DNA of 64,000 nucleotides from Ignavibacteria bacterium (GTDB lineage Bacteria; Bacteroidota; Ignavibacteria; Ignavibacteriales; Melioribacteraceae): NCBI GenBank assembly GCA_009773205.1, contig WPAE01000004.1, positions 62,001 to 126,000 of the forward strand, read 5' to 3'. Shown piece by piece: positions 35,951 to 44,825 of this stretch (position 1 is its first letter; each line of letters starts with the position of its first letter). The notes under the pieces were generated by a model. It saw only the letters and a program-made list of their open reading frames with translations, ran no database searches and was not told where the DNA came from. The position numbers and the translations under genes were made by a program.

Positions 35951-36361
35951 TTAATCGTTTCTTTTGGTTGCGCCAATTAAAAATTTTGTTACTCCAACTT
36001 TTTTAAGTTCATCAAGAAGCTTGATGAAGTTTCCGTGAAATACCTCTTTATCTGCTTTTATTACAACTCCTTGTGCTGGGTTTGCCTGCAGTTTCATCTG
36101 AATCTGAATAATAAGTTCTTGCATTGAAAGATATTTTCCATTCATATAAAGCTTGTTAGCAGAGTCTAAAAACAATTCTACATTTTTGTTATCGTTTATA
36201 GGCTCTGCAGTTGATGCTTCCGGTAGTTTAACTTTAAGTGCGCCAACAACAAGAAACGGGCTGGCAATCATAAAAATTAATAAAAGCACAAGAACAACAT
36301 CTGTAAATGGAGTTATGTTGATTTCAGAAATTTCTTTTTCATCAATTCTGTAACGACGCAT
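35951..36361 (-). CDS. exbD: ExbD/TolR-family biopolymer transport protein
   Basis: 136 residues. The single helix NITPFTDVVLVLLLIFMIASPFLV holds the conserved proton-carrying aspartate. The periplasmic part includes VKLPEAS and VVIKADKEVFHGNFIKLLDELKKVGVTKFLIG. Its start overlaps the stop of the ExbB/TolQ gene by one base and the TonB gene follows in 2 bp, so all three form an operon. ExbD and TolR cannot be separated by sequence alone; adjacency to a TonB-domain protein favours ExbD. Confidence 0.93.
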   Translation of the reverse strand: MRRYRIDEKEISEINITPFTDVVLVLLLIFMIASPFLVVGALKVKLPEASTAEPINDNKNVELFLDSANKLYMNGKYLSMQELIIQIQMKLQANPAQGVVIKADKEVFHGNFIKLLDELKKVGVTKFLIGATKRND

Positions 36362-37014
36362 TATGCGGCTTCCTTTTTAAGTAAGTAAAGTACCTCTTTA
36401 ATTTCTGTTTCCATTGATGGTATGCTTAGCTTAATTCGTTTCATAAAATAATTGTAGAAAATTACGGAAGGAACGGCAACCAAAATTCCTGCAGCCGTTG
36501 CAATAAGCGCTTCAGCAATACCTCCCATAACTGTTAAATAACTCGAGGCTTCGTTAATGGATAAACCTTCGAACGAGCGGATAATTCCTAATACTGTTCC
36601 AAACAATCCTATAAATGGAGCAATGTTTCCAAGAGTGCCTAATATGCTTACTCCTTTTTCTAGCCTAACTAATTCTTGGTCCATTTTGGAAAAAGAAAGA
36701 TCCATCAATTCTTCTTTCTTATAATTTAGGTTATTCATCATATAGAGAAAAACATTCGCTAAAGGAGCGGTAATATTAAATCCCATTCTTTTTACGCTGC
36801 CAATTTTACATACGTGCTGAGCCATTTTGAAATTTTTCTCTCGTATGGCTTCTTTAACTTTAAGAGAAAGTTCTTCGAGATTTTTGGTTTCCAGAACTTT
36901 TAGAGTAATCCATTTTTCGATAATTACTTTTAAGGCAAGCACAGAACAAATTATTAGAACAAAAAGAGTAAAGCCGCCATGAGCGAGCAGTTCCATAAAA
37001 CCGTAATTGAACAT
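36361..37014 (-). CDS. exbB: MotA/TolQ/ExbB proton-channel protein
   Basis: 217 residues with three membrane helices: FTLFVLIICSVLALKVIIEKWI, then GVSILGTLGNIAPFIGLFGTVLGIIRSFEGL and GGIAEALIATAAGILVAVPSVIFYNYF, the conserved channel pair of the family. With ExbD it makes the inner-membrane proton motor. It is the first gene of the operon; its promoter should lie in 37015-37135. Confidence 0.93.
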   Translation of the reverse strand: MFNYGFMELLAHGGFTLFVLIICSVLALKVIIEKWITLKVLETKNLEELSLKVKEAIREKNFKMAQHVCKIGSVKRMGFNITAPLANVFLYMMNNLNYKKEELMDLSFSKMDQELVRLEKGVSILGTLGNIAPFIGLFGTVLGIIRSFEGLSINEASSYLTVMGGIAEALIATAAGILVAVPSVIFYNYFMKRIKLSIPSMETEIKEVLYLLKKEAA

Positions 37015-37133
37015 TATATTAACCTTTATTGATGATTTAACTTTTGTTTAACCGAATGATTCGAAATATTGTTTCGGTATAAAATTCAAATGCAAATTTA
37101 TGATTTTATATTGAACGATGAGATGAAATAAAG

Positions 37134-37163
37134 TTAAAAAAAACCCCGGTGTAAAGCCGGGGT
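37134..37163 (-). terminator. Rho-independent terminator after the symporter gene
   Basis: On the minus strand ACCCCGG (37163-37157) pairs with CCGGGGT (37149-37143) around a TTTACA-type loop, followed by an unbroken T-run (37143-37137). Classic structure, 20 bp after the symporter stop. Confidence 0.88.
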
Positions 37164-37182
37164 CGTTTACTAATTGTTTTTG

Positions 37183-39279
37183 TTACAATTCTTTTTCTAC
37201 AGTTACTTGGAGCCCCTCCTTAAACTGTGCCGCCAATAGATGTTCTTTGGCAATAAAAATAATACCATCTTCATTGTGCGGTTCACCAAATTTTGAGTGA
37301 AATGATTTTAAACCTCCTAAAAATTTTCTTTTATCGGTAACGTAAACAAGGTCGCCTACTTCGGCTTCCATCTTTTTCATGTCCAATTTGGAAACATTTA
37401 CATAATCATCATTGTCTTGTCTTAAACGCCAATTAGCTGTAACTATTTCTCCTTCGCGCTCGTTAACTTTACCGCCTTTAAATATTTCTTTAGCTCTATG
37501 AATTGACCAAGCGGTTAATCCATCCAAATGTACATTTGGATCAAAATGAATATAGTACTGTGCTGTAAGCGCAACAAGAATAGTCAATGTTAGCACAATT
37601 AAAATTGAGATAACAAGCGGCAAGGCGTTTATCCAAATGACAATTAAGCTGGCAACAATTACACCAATAAAAATTCTCATTATCATATCGTGAGAATCTG
37701 ATTTTCTTATTTTATTAACAATGTTTTTCTGCCAGCGAGCTGTTAAAGTAACAATCACACCAACGCCTACACAAGCAATAGTATTGTATAAAGCACTTAT
37801 GTAAGAGTAAGGATGAACAGGATCGTAAGGCGTTCCGTGGGCAACCGGAGCAATTAAAACATCTGGGTAAGCTGCGCCAAGTATCATTAAAGATGAACCG
37901 CCAAGAAAGGTAGCAAGTACGCCAGCAGGCGTAAATTTTTTCCAGAATATTCCTAAGAAAATTGCCGTTACCAAAGGCGGAGTTAAGGTTGAGTGGAAAT
38001 ATCCATGTGCTTGATAAACTGTAGGATATTGGCTAAATGGAATTGTTGCTAATACACCAATTGCGGTAATTACAAAAGATGCAACTCTTGCTGTTGTTAG
38101 TTCTTCTTTTGCTGCCTGCTCTTGTGTTACAACTTTTTTGGCATAAATTTTTCTTACGTGCGGGTGAACATCGTTCATATATACAGCAGCAATTGCGTTA
38201 ATCAAAGAATCTACAGTAGAAAGAAGAGTTGCTGTAAGCGCTGCAATTACAAATCCGAAAACTCCTTTACTTGCTATGATATGTGTTACAGCAATAAAAA
38301 CTTCGTCTGGATTAACATTTGCATTTAAAGTTGGGTTTGTCATTCCTAAAATTGCTTTGCCAATCCAGCCGGCGTTACCAACAACAATAGCAGAAAGTGG
38401 AAGCATAAATAACACATTAAACACAGCCGCTTTTCTTCCTTCATCCACACTTTTAGCAGACATAAACCTCATCAGCAAACCCATGTTCATGAAAAGGAAA
38501 CCAACCGAGCCGGCAACTCCATCCTGCCAGAATATCCCCACAAAATTGAAATCAGCAGGAGAGTTAAAATCGGCAAGAGGAAGTCTCCAATCCGGAGGAA
38601 GCAAATGCCAGAATGCCTCTAAACCGCCTACATAACTTATTCCGATTAAAAAGATTAAAAAGCCGGCAAAGAGTAAAATTCCTCCTTGAATTAAATCAGT
38701 AAAAATAACTGCCGTCTGTCCGCCAAAGCTTGTATAAATTCCTGTTATAATGGCAATTGTAATTATAACCCCCATTAAATGAACAGGAATAATTAAACCG
38801 AAAATATCGAATGAAGCAGGAAGAAGCGGAGTAAAAACTTTACCAAGAGTTAAAAGACCAATTCCAAGATAGCCGATCATATACAAAAGTTGAAATACTG
38901 TCGCAATCAAACGAACAGTTGGGCTGAATCTCTTTTCAAAATACTCTGGGATTGATCTGATTTTAGTATAAACTACTATAGGCAGCCAGCCGAAGAGAAA
39001 AAATGGCATAAAGAACCAATCGTTCATGTAAGTCATAGTAGATGAAATACCATGTTCGAAACCCTTAGCGGCGTATTTAACAAAACTATGGCTTCCTACG
39101 CCAGTAGCAACAATAGAAACTGTTATAAGCCACCAAGCAAATCTTCTTCCACCAAAGAAAAAATCATTTGTATTTCTGTTGTATTTAGCAAAATAGCTTC
39201 CAAAAAGCATTATGCCGATAAAATAAGTGAACATAACTACCCAATCGGTAGCTGAACCTAATCCGTGTAATGATTCCAT
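37183..39279 (-). CDS. Sodium:solute symporter (SSS family) with C-terminal cytoplasmic extension
   Basis: 698 residues. About 13 membrane helices carry SSS-family text: DWVVMFTYFIGIMLFGSYFAKYNRNTNDFFFGGRRFAWWLITVSIVATGVGSHSF and TAIITGIYTSFGGQTAVIFTDLIQGGILLFAGF; TLLSTVDSLINAIAAVYMNDV is the later sodium-site region. After the last helices (residue about 590) an extension of over 100 residues reads VYVTDKRKFLGGLKSFHSKFGEPHN and may be regulatory. Sugar or inositol-like solutes are plausible, but not provable. A 70-residue membrane protein lies 7 bp upstream on the same strand. Confidence 0.92.
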   Translation of the reverse strand: MESLHGLGSATDWVVMFTYFIGIMLFGSYFAKYNRNTNDFFFGGRRFAWWLITVSIVATGVGSHSFVKYAAKGFEHGISSTMTYMNDWFFMPFFLFGWLPIVVYTKIRSIPEYFEKRFSPTVRLIATVFQLLYMIGYLGIGLLTLGKVFTPLLPASFDIFGLIIPVHLMGVIITIAIITGIYTSFGGQTAVIFTDLIQGGILLFAGFLIFLIGISYVGGLEAFWHLLPPDWRLPLADFNSPADFNFVGIFWQDGVAGSVGFLFMNMGLLMRFMSAKSVDEGRKAAVFNVLFMLPLSAIVVGNAGWIGKAILGMTNPTLNANVNPDEVFIAVTHIIASKGVFGFVIAALTATLLSTVDSLINAIAAVYMNDVHPHVRKIYAKKVVTQEQAAKEELTTARVASFVITAIGVLATIPFSQYPTVYQAHGYFHSTLTPPLVTAIFLGIFWKKFTPAGVLATFLGGSSLMILGAAYPDVLIAPVAHGTPYDPVHPYSYISALYNTIACVGVGVIVTLTARWQKNIVNKIRKSDSHDMIMRIFIGVIVASLIVIWINALPLVISILIVLTLTILVALTAQYYIHFDPNVHLDGLTAWSIHRAKEIFKGGKVNEREGEIVTANWRLRQDNDDYVNVSKLDMKKMEAEVGDLVYVTDKRKFLGGLKSFHSKFGEPHNEDGIIFIAKEHLLAAQFKEGLQVTVEKEL

Positions 39280-39286
39280 TTTTATC

Positions 39287-39499
39287 TCACCAGTATAATG
39301 CGGCTATAATTAGAATTGCGTGAATTGTAAAAAAGTAGAAGTATCCAAAAAAGAGCACTTTGCGCCACCATCTATTTCTTTTTAAACGTAAATCAAGGCT
39401 TTTAGTTTTGTGGATTAAATACATGCCTGTAAAAAAGAAAATACCTCCAAAGCTGTATAAATACAAAAATGGCAGCCATGAATGTGAAAAACTTTGCAT
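39287..39499 (-). CDS. Small two-helix membrane protein, symporter partner candidate
   Basis: 70 residues, not recognised. Two hydrophobic segments (PFLYLYSFGGIFFFTGMYLI and KVLFFGYFYFFTIHAILIIAALYW) are joined by a strongly basic loop (HKTKSLDLRLKRNRWWRK), so the loop is cytoplasmic. It ends 7 bp before the SSS symporter and is the first gene of that transcript. The tight spacing suggests an accessory subunit, comparable in position to the DUF485 or small-subunit partners of other SSS carriers, although it lacks their visible motifs. Confidence 0.7.
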   Translation of the reverse strand: MQSFSHSWLPFLYLYSFGGIFFFTGMYLIHKTKSLDLRLKRNRWWRKVLFFGYFYFFTIHAILIIAALYW

Positions 39500-39703
39500 T
39501 TCAAATTTCCTATAAAGTTCGGGGCAAAGTTAGGACAGCGAGCTAAGCTAAGCAAATTTATTTTCCGATATTTCTTTTTTAAAAGCCGTAAAAGCCATTC
39601 GGAAATAATGAGTTATGAGGAAATATATAATTGCATTTAAGACGATGTTAATCTAAATTTAGCGCCTAAAATTTTCGATACTTCAAAGCGGAGGTTGTTT
39701 TAA

Positions 39704-41791
39704 ATGGGTATGATGCTCAAAATGAGGAGTATGGCTCCATGGTTTATGCTTACTGTAGGCGGCTTGTTTGTTATATTTATGGTACTTTCAGATTCTAGAA
39801 TATTAGATTTTGCTGCAACGCAGACTCAAAATGTCGGCTCTGTTGATGGAGAAGATATTTCTTACCAAGATTATTCTGCTATGATTGAGCAGGCTAGAAA
39901 GAATCAAGAGCAGGCAACTGGGCAACAGATAAATGAAGAGCAAATGGATTACTTCAGAGATCAGGTTTGGGATGCAATGGTTACCCAAAAGTTGATAGAT
40001 AAAAAAATTGCCGAGTTTGGAATTGCTGTTTCCGATGATGAGGTAAGAGATGCAATTATGGGCGCTAATCCACCTGAAATGCTAAAGAGACAGTTTACAG
40101 ATTCTACCGGAACATTTAAGAGGCAAGATTATGAAACAGCTATGCGCGATCAACGTAATAAAGAAATAGTTGTTGGTGTTGAAAAGCAAATTAGGGAGCA
40201 ATTGATACAACAGAAACTTCAGAATTATTTAACTGCTTCTATTGGCGTTTCCGAATCTGAAGCACACGATTCTTTCGTTAAACAAAATATTAAGATGAAA
40301 GCAGATTACATCAAGATTGATTCTTATCTCATTCCAGATGCAGATGTAAAAGTAACCGAAGAAGACATGAAGAAGTATTACAATGAGCACGCCGAAGATT
40401 ATAAGATTGAAAATCAAAAAAAGATAAAGTATGTACTCTTTCGCCGCCAGGCTTCTCAAGGCGATACCGCAATGGTAAAGAAAAACATGGATGAAGTTGT
40501 TAAGAGAGCTAAAGCCGATACTGCTTCTTTTAAAACTTATGTGGAAAGCTACTCTGAGCAACCATATAAAAAAGATACAGTTGGTTTAGCATCACTTCCA
40601 GCAGAAGCAAGAACTTTACTTGCCAATGCTAAAGCGGGAGATATTGTTGGACCTGTTGCTACGTTTGAAGGTTATGTAGTTTATAAACTGAGTGGTAAAA
40701 AAACTGCCTCGAGCGAACAAGTGCGCGCATCTCATATTTTAATTCGCTCTACTGGTAACGATGCTGAAGATAAGAAACAGATTGATGCAATTTATAACGA
40801 AGCAGCAAGCAGTGCAGATTTTGCAACTGTTGCAAGAGCTAAATCGCAAGATGGAAGCGCTCCACAAGGTGGAGACCTTGGCTGGTTTGGCAAGGGACAA
40901 ATGGTAAAGCCTTTTGAAGATGCTTGCTTTGGCGGAAAAATTGGCGTGGTGCAAAGACCAATCAAAACACAGTTCGGCTGGCACATCATTAAAGTTACAG
41001 GCAGATCCAACCAAGATTTTATAGTTGAAAAAATAGTGAATAAGATTCAAGTTTCGGCTACAACCGTAGATAAGATTTTTCAAGATGCGGCAGATTTTGC
41101 TTACTTAGCAAAAGAGAATGGATTTGAATCTGAAGCAAAAGCTATGAAGTATGAAGTATTAGAAACACCACCATTTAACGAAGAAGCTTCTGCTATTGCT
41201 GGTTTAGGTATAAACCGCGCGCTCGTTAAATGGGCTTTTGAAAATGGAACTAGTGAAATTAGCGATGTTTTCAGATTTCCAGCTGGTTATGTAACCGCTA
41301 TGATTTCAGAGGAAATTAAACCTGGTATGAAACCTTTTGATGAAGTTAAGGAAATAATTAAGAGCGCTGTAACAACAGAAAAGAAACTTGAAAAAGCAAT
41401 GCAGATTGCGCAGCAAATTAAGAATCAAATTGGTGAGAACGGCGACGCAAATACAGCTAAACTTATTTGGGCACAAGCGGTAGTTGATACAACTGTTGAG
41501 TTTACAACTTCGGGTACTATCGGCACTCTTGGGCAGGAATTTGCCTTTGCAAACGCTTCTTATAAAGCCGAGCTGAACAAATGGACAGAGCCCGTTAAAG
41601 GAAGAACAAGCGTTTACTTGATTAACCTAAAATCGAGAAGTCAATTTGATCAGAACGCCTACAATGCTTCTAAAGAAGGTATTAAGAAAGATCTGCTTCA
41701 AAACAAAAAGAATGTCTATCTTTCTCAATGGATAGAAAAGCTAAAGAAAAAAGCTGATATTGTTGATAACCGATATATGTTCTTCAGATAA
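39704..41791 (+). CDS. PpiD/SurA-like periplasmic peptidyl-prolyl isomerase
   Basis: 695 residues; GGAGG is 9 nt before the ATG. One N-terminal membrane helix (APWFMLTVGGLFVIFMVL) anchors it as in PpiD. The chaperone region follows (VGSVDGEDISYQDYSAMIEQARKNQ). A parvulin domain is clear at about 345-440: VRASHILIRSTG, PQGGDLGWFGKGQMVKPFEDACF, QFGWHIIKVTG. A preceding segment (residues 240-340) looks like a second, degenerate parvulin unit. It folds exported proteins. Single gene with a strong terminator. Confidence 0.92.
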   Translation: MGMMLKMRSMAPWFMLTVGGLFVIFMVLSDSRILDFAATQTQNVGSVDGEDISYQDYSAMIEQARKNQEQATGQQINEEQMDYFRDQVWDAMVTQKLIDKKIAEFGIAVSDDEVRDAIMGANPPEMLKRQFTDSTGTFKRQDYETAMRDQRNKEIVVGVEKQIREQLIQQKLQNYLTASIGVSESEAHDSFVKQNIKMKADYIKIDSYLIPDADVKVTEEDMKKYYNEHAEDYKIENQKKIKYVLFRRQASQGDTAMVKKNMDEVVKRAKADTASFKTYVESYSEQPYKKDTVGLASLPAEARTLLANAKAGDIVGPVATFEGYVVYKLSGKKTASSEQVRASHILIRSTGNDAEDKKQIDAIYNEAASSADFATVARAKSQDGSAPQGGDLGWFGKGQMVKPFEDACFGGKIGVVQRPIKTQFGWHIIKVTGRSNQDFIVEKIVNKIQVSATTVDKIFQDAADFAYLAKENGFESEAKAMKYEVLETPPFNEEASAIAGLGINRALVKWAFENGTSEISDVFRFPAGYVTAMISEEIKPGMKPFDEVKEIIKSAVTTEKKLEKAMQIAQQIKNQIGENGDANTAKLIWAQAVVDTTVEFTTSGTIGTLGQEFAFANASYKAELNKWTEPVKGRTSVYLINLKSRSQFDQNAYNASKEGIKKDLLQNKKNVYLSQWIEKLKKKADIVDNRYMFFR

Positions 41792-41797
41792 AAATTT

Positions 41798-41822
41798 ATC
41801 CCGCTTCGGCGGGATTTTTTTT
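41798..41822 (+). terminator. Rho-independent terminator after the PpiD-like gene
   Basis: ATCCCGC-TTCG-GCGGGAT (41798-41815) with a stable UUCG tetraloop, followed by a T-run to 41821. Confidence 0.93.
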
Positions 41823-41861
41823 GTCCACTGAAACTGCCGACAAAATTTTTTTACCGACGCA

Positions 41862-42154
41862 TAAAATCGAAAGATTTGATAAAGTGGTTGAAGAGGTGAA
41901 GAGCAATAGAGCCAATCTTTGGACACTTAAAATCTGACAATCGGCTTGATAGAAATTTACTCAAAGGCAAAGATGGCGATCATATTAATGCAGTATTAGT
42001 AGCTTGCGGATTAAATCCGCCAGAGGCGGACGAGGGTCAAATTCCCCGCCTCTTGAGGCGAATAAATAAAATTTGTTTTCAGAAACCTCGCTGCCCCGCC
42101 TGCCAAAGCAAACTTTTTGCTTATTTTGGAATGGTTAAAAAATCGAATTGCTGA
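41862..42154 (+). pseudogene. Remnant of an IS5-type transposase C-terminus
   Basis: The reading frame through 41900-42154 encodes RAIEPIFGHLKSDNRLDRN, then LLKGKDGDHINAVLVACGLN, the conserved end of IS5/IS1182-like DDE transposases (E-P-x-x-G-H-L-K). Just before it the same frame reads KWLKR then TGA at 41897, where relatives have arginine. After GLN about 25 codons of GC-rich repeat sequence (CCGCCTCTTGAGGCG type) interrupt the tail, which resumes as LFAYFGMVKKSNC and stops. No start codon, N-terminus or IS ends were found. Dead remnant. Confidence 0.65.
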
Positions 42155-42307
42155 TAAATACTTTAGCTCCTTCACTTATCAAAAATATCAATCTCTCGTA
42201 TTCTTAAAAATTAACTGACTTTTTTCAGCGACGGCTAAACAGAAGTTTTTAGTTAATGCATTCCGTTCTATCTTGCCCGTTGGAAGTCATGTTTTCGGGA
42301 TAATATA

Positions 42308-42544
42308 AACCCAAAAAATTCATTAGAAATGTCCCGCTAAATATAAGCGGGATTGCCGAAGGCCATCCCGAAAATCGGGACGGGGTTAACCCCGACAAGT
42401 CCCGCCATGCGGGATAAGATTTTAGTAAGTTTTGAAAATTGAGAATTTCGATATAACCTATTACTCTAAATGACTTAATGCCTGTCCGCCCAAAGGGCAA
42501 ACCTGCCTACCGCAGACAGGTTTGCCTAACGGAAAATTTGGGTT
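42308..42544. repeat. AACCC...GGGTT inverted-repeat element, copy A
   Basis: Ends AACCCAAAAAATTCATTAGA (42308-42327) and CCTAACGGAAAATTTGGGTT (42525-42544) are imperfect inverted repeats. Inside are TCCCGAAAATCGGGA and CGGGGTTAACCCCG hairpins, a GTCCCGC/GCGGGA pair and an AGACAGG repeat. A shorter copy lies at 55932-56061. Together with the transposase remnant this fills the 885-bp gap 41792-42676. Confidence 0.6.
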
Positions 42545-42640
42545 TAAAAAAATTAGAGCGGAGTTAGCAAAGTCCGAAATGATTTTTTTAGTATAGACAT
42601 TTAGCGGGTTTTTCATTTCAGCAGTTTCGATAACTGGTTA

Positions 42641-42671
42641 AAAAAAGAGGCGTTTTGTAAACGCCTCTTTA
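42641..42671 (-). terminator. Rho-independent terminator after glyS
   Basis: On the minus strand AAAGAGGCGTTT (42671-42660) pairs with AAACGCCTCTTT (42656-42645), a 12-bp stem with a 3-nt loop, followed by a T-run (42647-42641). It lies 6 bp after the glyS stop. Confidence 0.93.
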
Positions 42672-42676
42672 ATTGT

Positions 42677-44143
42677 TTACCGAAGTTTTTCGAGCAGATA
42701 AACAAGCAATTTATCTATCGAAACACGAACTTGTTCCATCGAATCCCGCTCTCGTACTGTAACAGTTTGGTCTTCCATTGTCTGCGTATCAACAGTAATA
42801 CAGAAAGGAGTTCCAACTTCATCCATTCTTCTGTAACGTCTTCCAACAGCGCCTTTATCATCATAAAAAATTCTTAAAAACGGACGAAGTTCGGCTTCGA
42901 TCTTGCGCGCAATTTCCGGCATTCCATCTTTGTTTACCAATGGAAGAATTGCGGCTTTAATAGGTGCAAGCTTTGGATGGAACCGGAGAACGCCTCTCAA
43001 TTCACCTTTTACTTCTTCTTCGTGGTAAGCGTCAACCAAGAAAGCCATGAATGAACGGCTAGCGCCGGCGGATGTTTCAATAATGTATGGAATGAATTTT
43101 TCTTTTGTTTCATCATCAAAATATTGCTGGTTCTTTCCGCTGTATTCTTGATGCCTTCCTAAATCAAAATCTGTTCTGTTGTGAATTCCCTCTATCTCGC
43201 CCCAGCCGAATGGAAATTCATATTCAATATCTGTTGCGTTCTTTGCATAGTGCGCAAGTTTGTCTTTGGGATGATCATGAAAGCGGAGTTTCTCGGGTGT
43301 CATTCCAAGGGATTTAAACCAAGCAATTCTTTTTTCTTTCCAGTCTTCGTAATGCTGAGTGTCGCTTCCCGGTTTGCAAAAATACTGCATTTCCATTTGC
43401 TCAAACTCTCTTGTGCGGAATAAGAAATTCTTTGTGTTGATTTCATTACGAAATGCTTTTCCTATCTGCGCAATTCCGAATGGAAGTTTTTGACGACTTG
43501 AGTTTTGTACGTTTTGAAAGTTAACAAAAATTCCTTGTGCCGTCTCTGGGCGCAAATAAATTACGTTAGCAGAGTCATCAACAGGTCCCAAAAAAGTTTT
43601 GAACATAAGATTAAACTTACGCGGCTGCGTAAATGTGCCTTTATTTCCGCATTGCGGACAGCCGAGTAATGCTAAAAGATTTGGAGCGTGAGTCTGATCG
43701 TCTAAAATTTTCTCGAATTTCTCTGCAAGAGTTCCTTCTACCTGCATTATTGAAGAATCTAATTCCTTCAATGCTTTTTCTTTATTCTTATCAGAAATTA
43801 ATTCAGCTAAAGTATCAACTCTAAAACGGGCTTTGCATTGCTTGCAATCTATCATCGGATCGGTAAAGTTTTCAACATGCCCGCTTGCTTCCCAAACGCG
43901 TGCGTGCATTAAGATAGATGCGTCCAATCCTTCAATGTCTTCGCGGTAAGTCATGGCTTTCCACCATTCTTCTTTTACGTTTTTCAAAAGTTCAACGCCT
44001 AATGGTCCGTAATCCCAGCAGCCGTTTAATCCGCCATAAATTTCGGATGATTGAAATACGAAACCTCGACGCTTTGCGAGCGACACAATTTTTTCTACGG
44101 TTCCGCCTGAAGGCGATGTAAATTCCTTTTGTACTTTTGCGAT
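42677..44143 (-). CDS. glyS: Glycyl-tRNA synthetase (dimeric type), apparent ATC start
   Basis: About 488 residues; a class II synthetase charging tRNA-Gly. Seen are EKIVSLAKRRGFVFQSSEIYGGLNGCWDYGPLG, a zinc-like site (CKQC and CPQC), RPETAQGIFVNFQNV, IGKAFRNEI, FLFRTREFEQMEMQYF and SAGASRSFMAFLVDAY, with a C-terminal anticodon domain. The first ATG or GTG downstream (GTG 44086) has no ribosome-binding site and would remove part of the conserved first helix. An ATC at 44143 lies 6 nt after AAAGAGG (44156-44150) and opens an uninterrupted frame (AKVQKEFTSPSGG). It is either a non-AUG start or a substituted ATG. Confidence 0.93.
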   Translation of the reverse strand: MAKVQKEFTSPSGGTVEKIVSLAKRRGFVFQSSEIYGGLNGCWDYGPLGVELLKNVKEEWWKAMTYREDIEGLDASILMHARVWEASGHVENFTDPMIDCKQCKARFRVDTLAELISDKNKEKALKELDSSIMQVEGTLAEKFEKILDDQTHAPNLLALLGCPQCGNKGTFTQPRKFNLMFKTFLGPVDDSANVIYLRPETAQGIFVNFQNVQNSSRQKLPFGIAQIGKAFRNEINTKNFLFRTREFEQMEMQYFCKPGSDTQHYEDWKEKRIAWFKSLGMTPEKLRFHDHPKDKLAHYAKNATDIEYEFPFGWGEIEGIHNRTDFDLGRHQEYSGKNQQYFDDETKEKFIPYIIETSAGASRSFMAFLVDAYHEEEVKGELRGVLRFHPKLAPIKAAILPLVNKDGMPEIARKIEAELRPFLRIFYDDKGAVGRRYRRMDEVGTPFCITVDTQTMEDQTVTVRERDSMEQVRVSIDKLLVYLLEKLR

Positions 44144-44221
44144 AGCACACCTCTTTGGATCTGTTAATAAATTAGGCGCAAATATAGTAAATGAGAGAAG
44201 AAGTTAGAAAGTGTAAATAAA

Positions 44222-44294
44222 TGGCGGTTCTAAAACATTATTTTTTTTTGTGAACGCAGTGTTAAAAATTTAAGCGCCTGTTTTAGAACCACCC
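44222..44294. mobile_element. MITE-like element, copy 4
   Basis: Ends TGGCGGTTCTAAAACA (44222-44237) and TGTTTTAGAACCACCC (44279-44294) match at 14 of 16 positions as inverted repeats. They are flanked by TAAA on both sides (44218-44221, 44295-44298). 73 bp, no ORF. The GGTTCTAAAA core differs from other copies but is preserved on both arms. Confidence 0.65.
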
Positions 44295-44377
44295 TAAAGA
44301 GTTAGCTCATCATAGTGCTCAACCCAAAACCAGAACCAAGGCACTAATTTAAAAGACACAAACAACGCGGCGAAAAA

Positions 44378-44779
44378 TTATTTCTTACTCAGCAAATCTC
44401 TAATTTGAGTTAGCAAAACAACTTCTTCGCTTGGCATTTGTACAGTATCCGGCGCTGTTTCTACTTTCTTTTTCAAACGGTTCATCGCTTTTACTAAAAT
44501 GAAAACCGCAAGCGCAGCAATAAAGAAATTAAATACAGCATTCAAGAATTTGCCATAGAGAATTTCTACAGGGTTACTGCCGTTAAGCGGATTAGAAAGT
44601 TTAATTGCAAAAGCACTAAAATCTATGCCGCCTATTAATGCGCCAATTGGAGGAGTTAAAACATCTGTTACCAGTGAAGTAACAACACCGCCGAAAGCCG
44701 CACCAATAATTATACCAATCGCCATATCAACTACGTTGCCCTTCATAGCAAAGGCTTTAAATTCTTCTATTATTTTCAT
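44378..44779 (-). CDS. mscL: Large-conductance mechanosensitive channel MscL
   Basis: 133 residues, normal size. It opens under membrane tension to release solutes on osmotic downshock. The N-terminal amphipathic helix and first membrane helix read FKAFAMKGNVVDMAIGIIIGAAFGGVVTSLVTDVLTPPIG; the second helix is LNAVFNFFIAALAVFILVKAMNRL; the C-terminal helical bundle ends VLLTQIRDLLSKK. A single gene. Confidence 0.97.
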   Translation of the reverse strand: MKIIEEFKAFAMKGNVVDMAIGIIIGAAFGGVVTSLVTDVLTPPIGALIGGIDFSAFAIKLSNPLNGSNPVEILYGKFLNAVFNFFIAALAVFILVKAMNRLKKKVETAPDTVQMPSEEVVLLTQIRDLLSKK

Positions 44780-44825
44780 TGCTGCTCCTAAATGTTATTG
44801 AAAGATTATGAACTAAATAAAAAAT

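Noticed and set aside
42249-42500. Minus-strand 83-codon ORF in the glyS-PpiD gap
   Set aside because: It is encoded by the palindromic AACCC...GGGTT repeat element and has no start context; not a gene.
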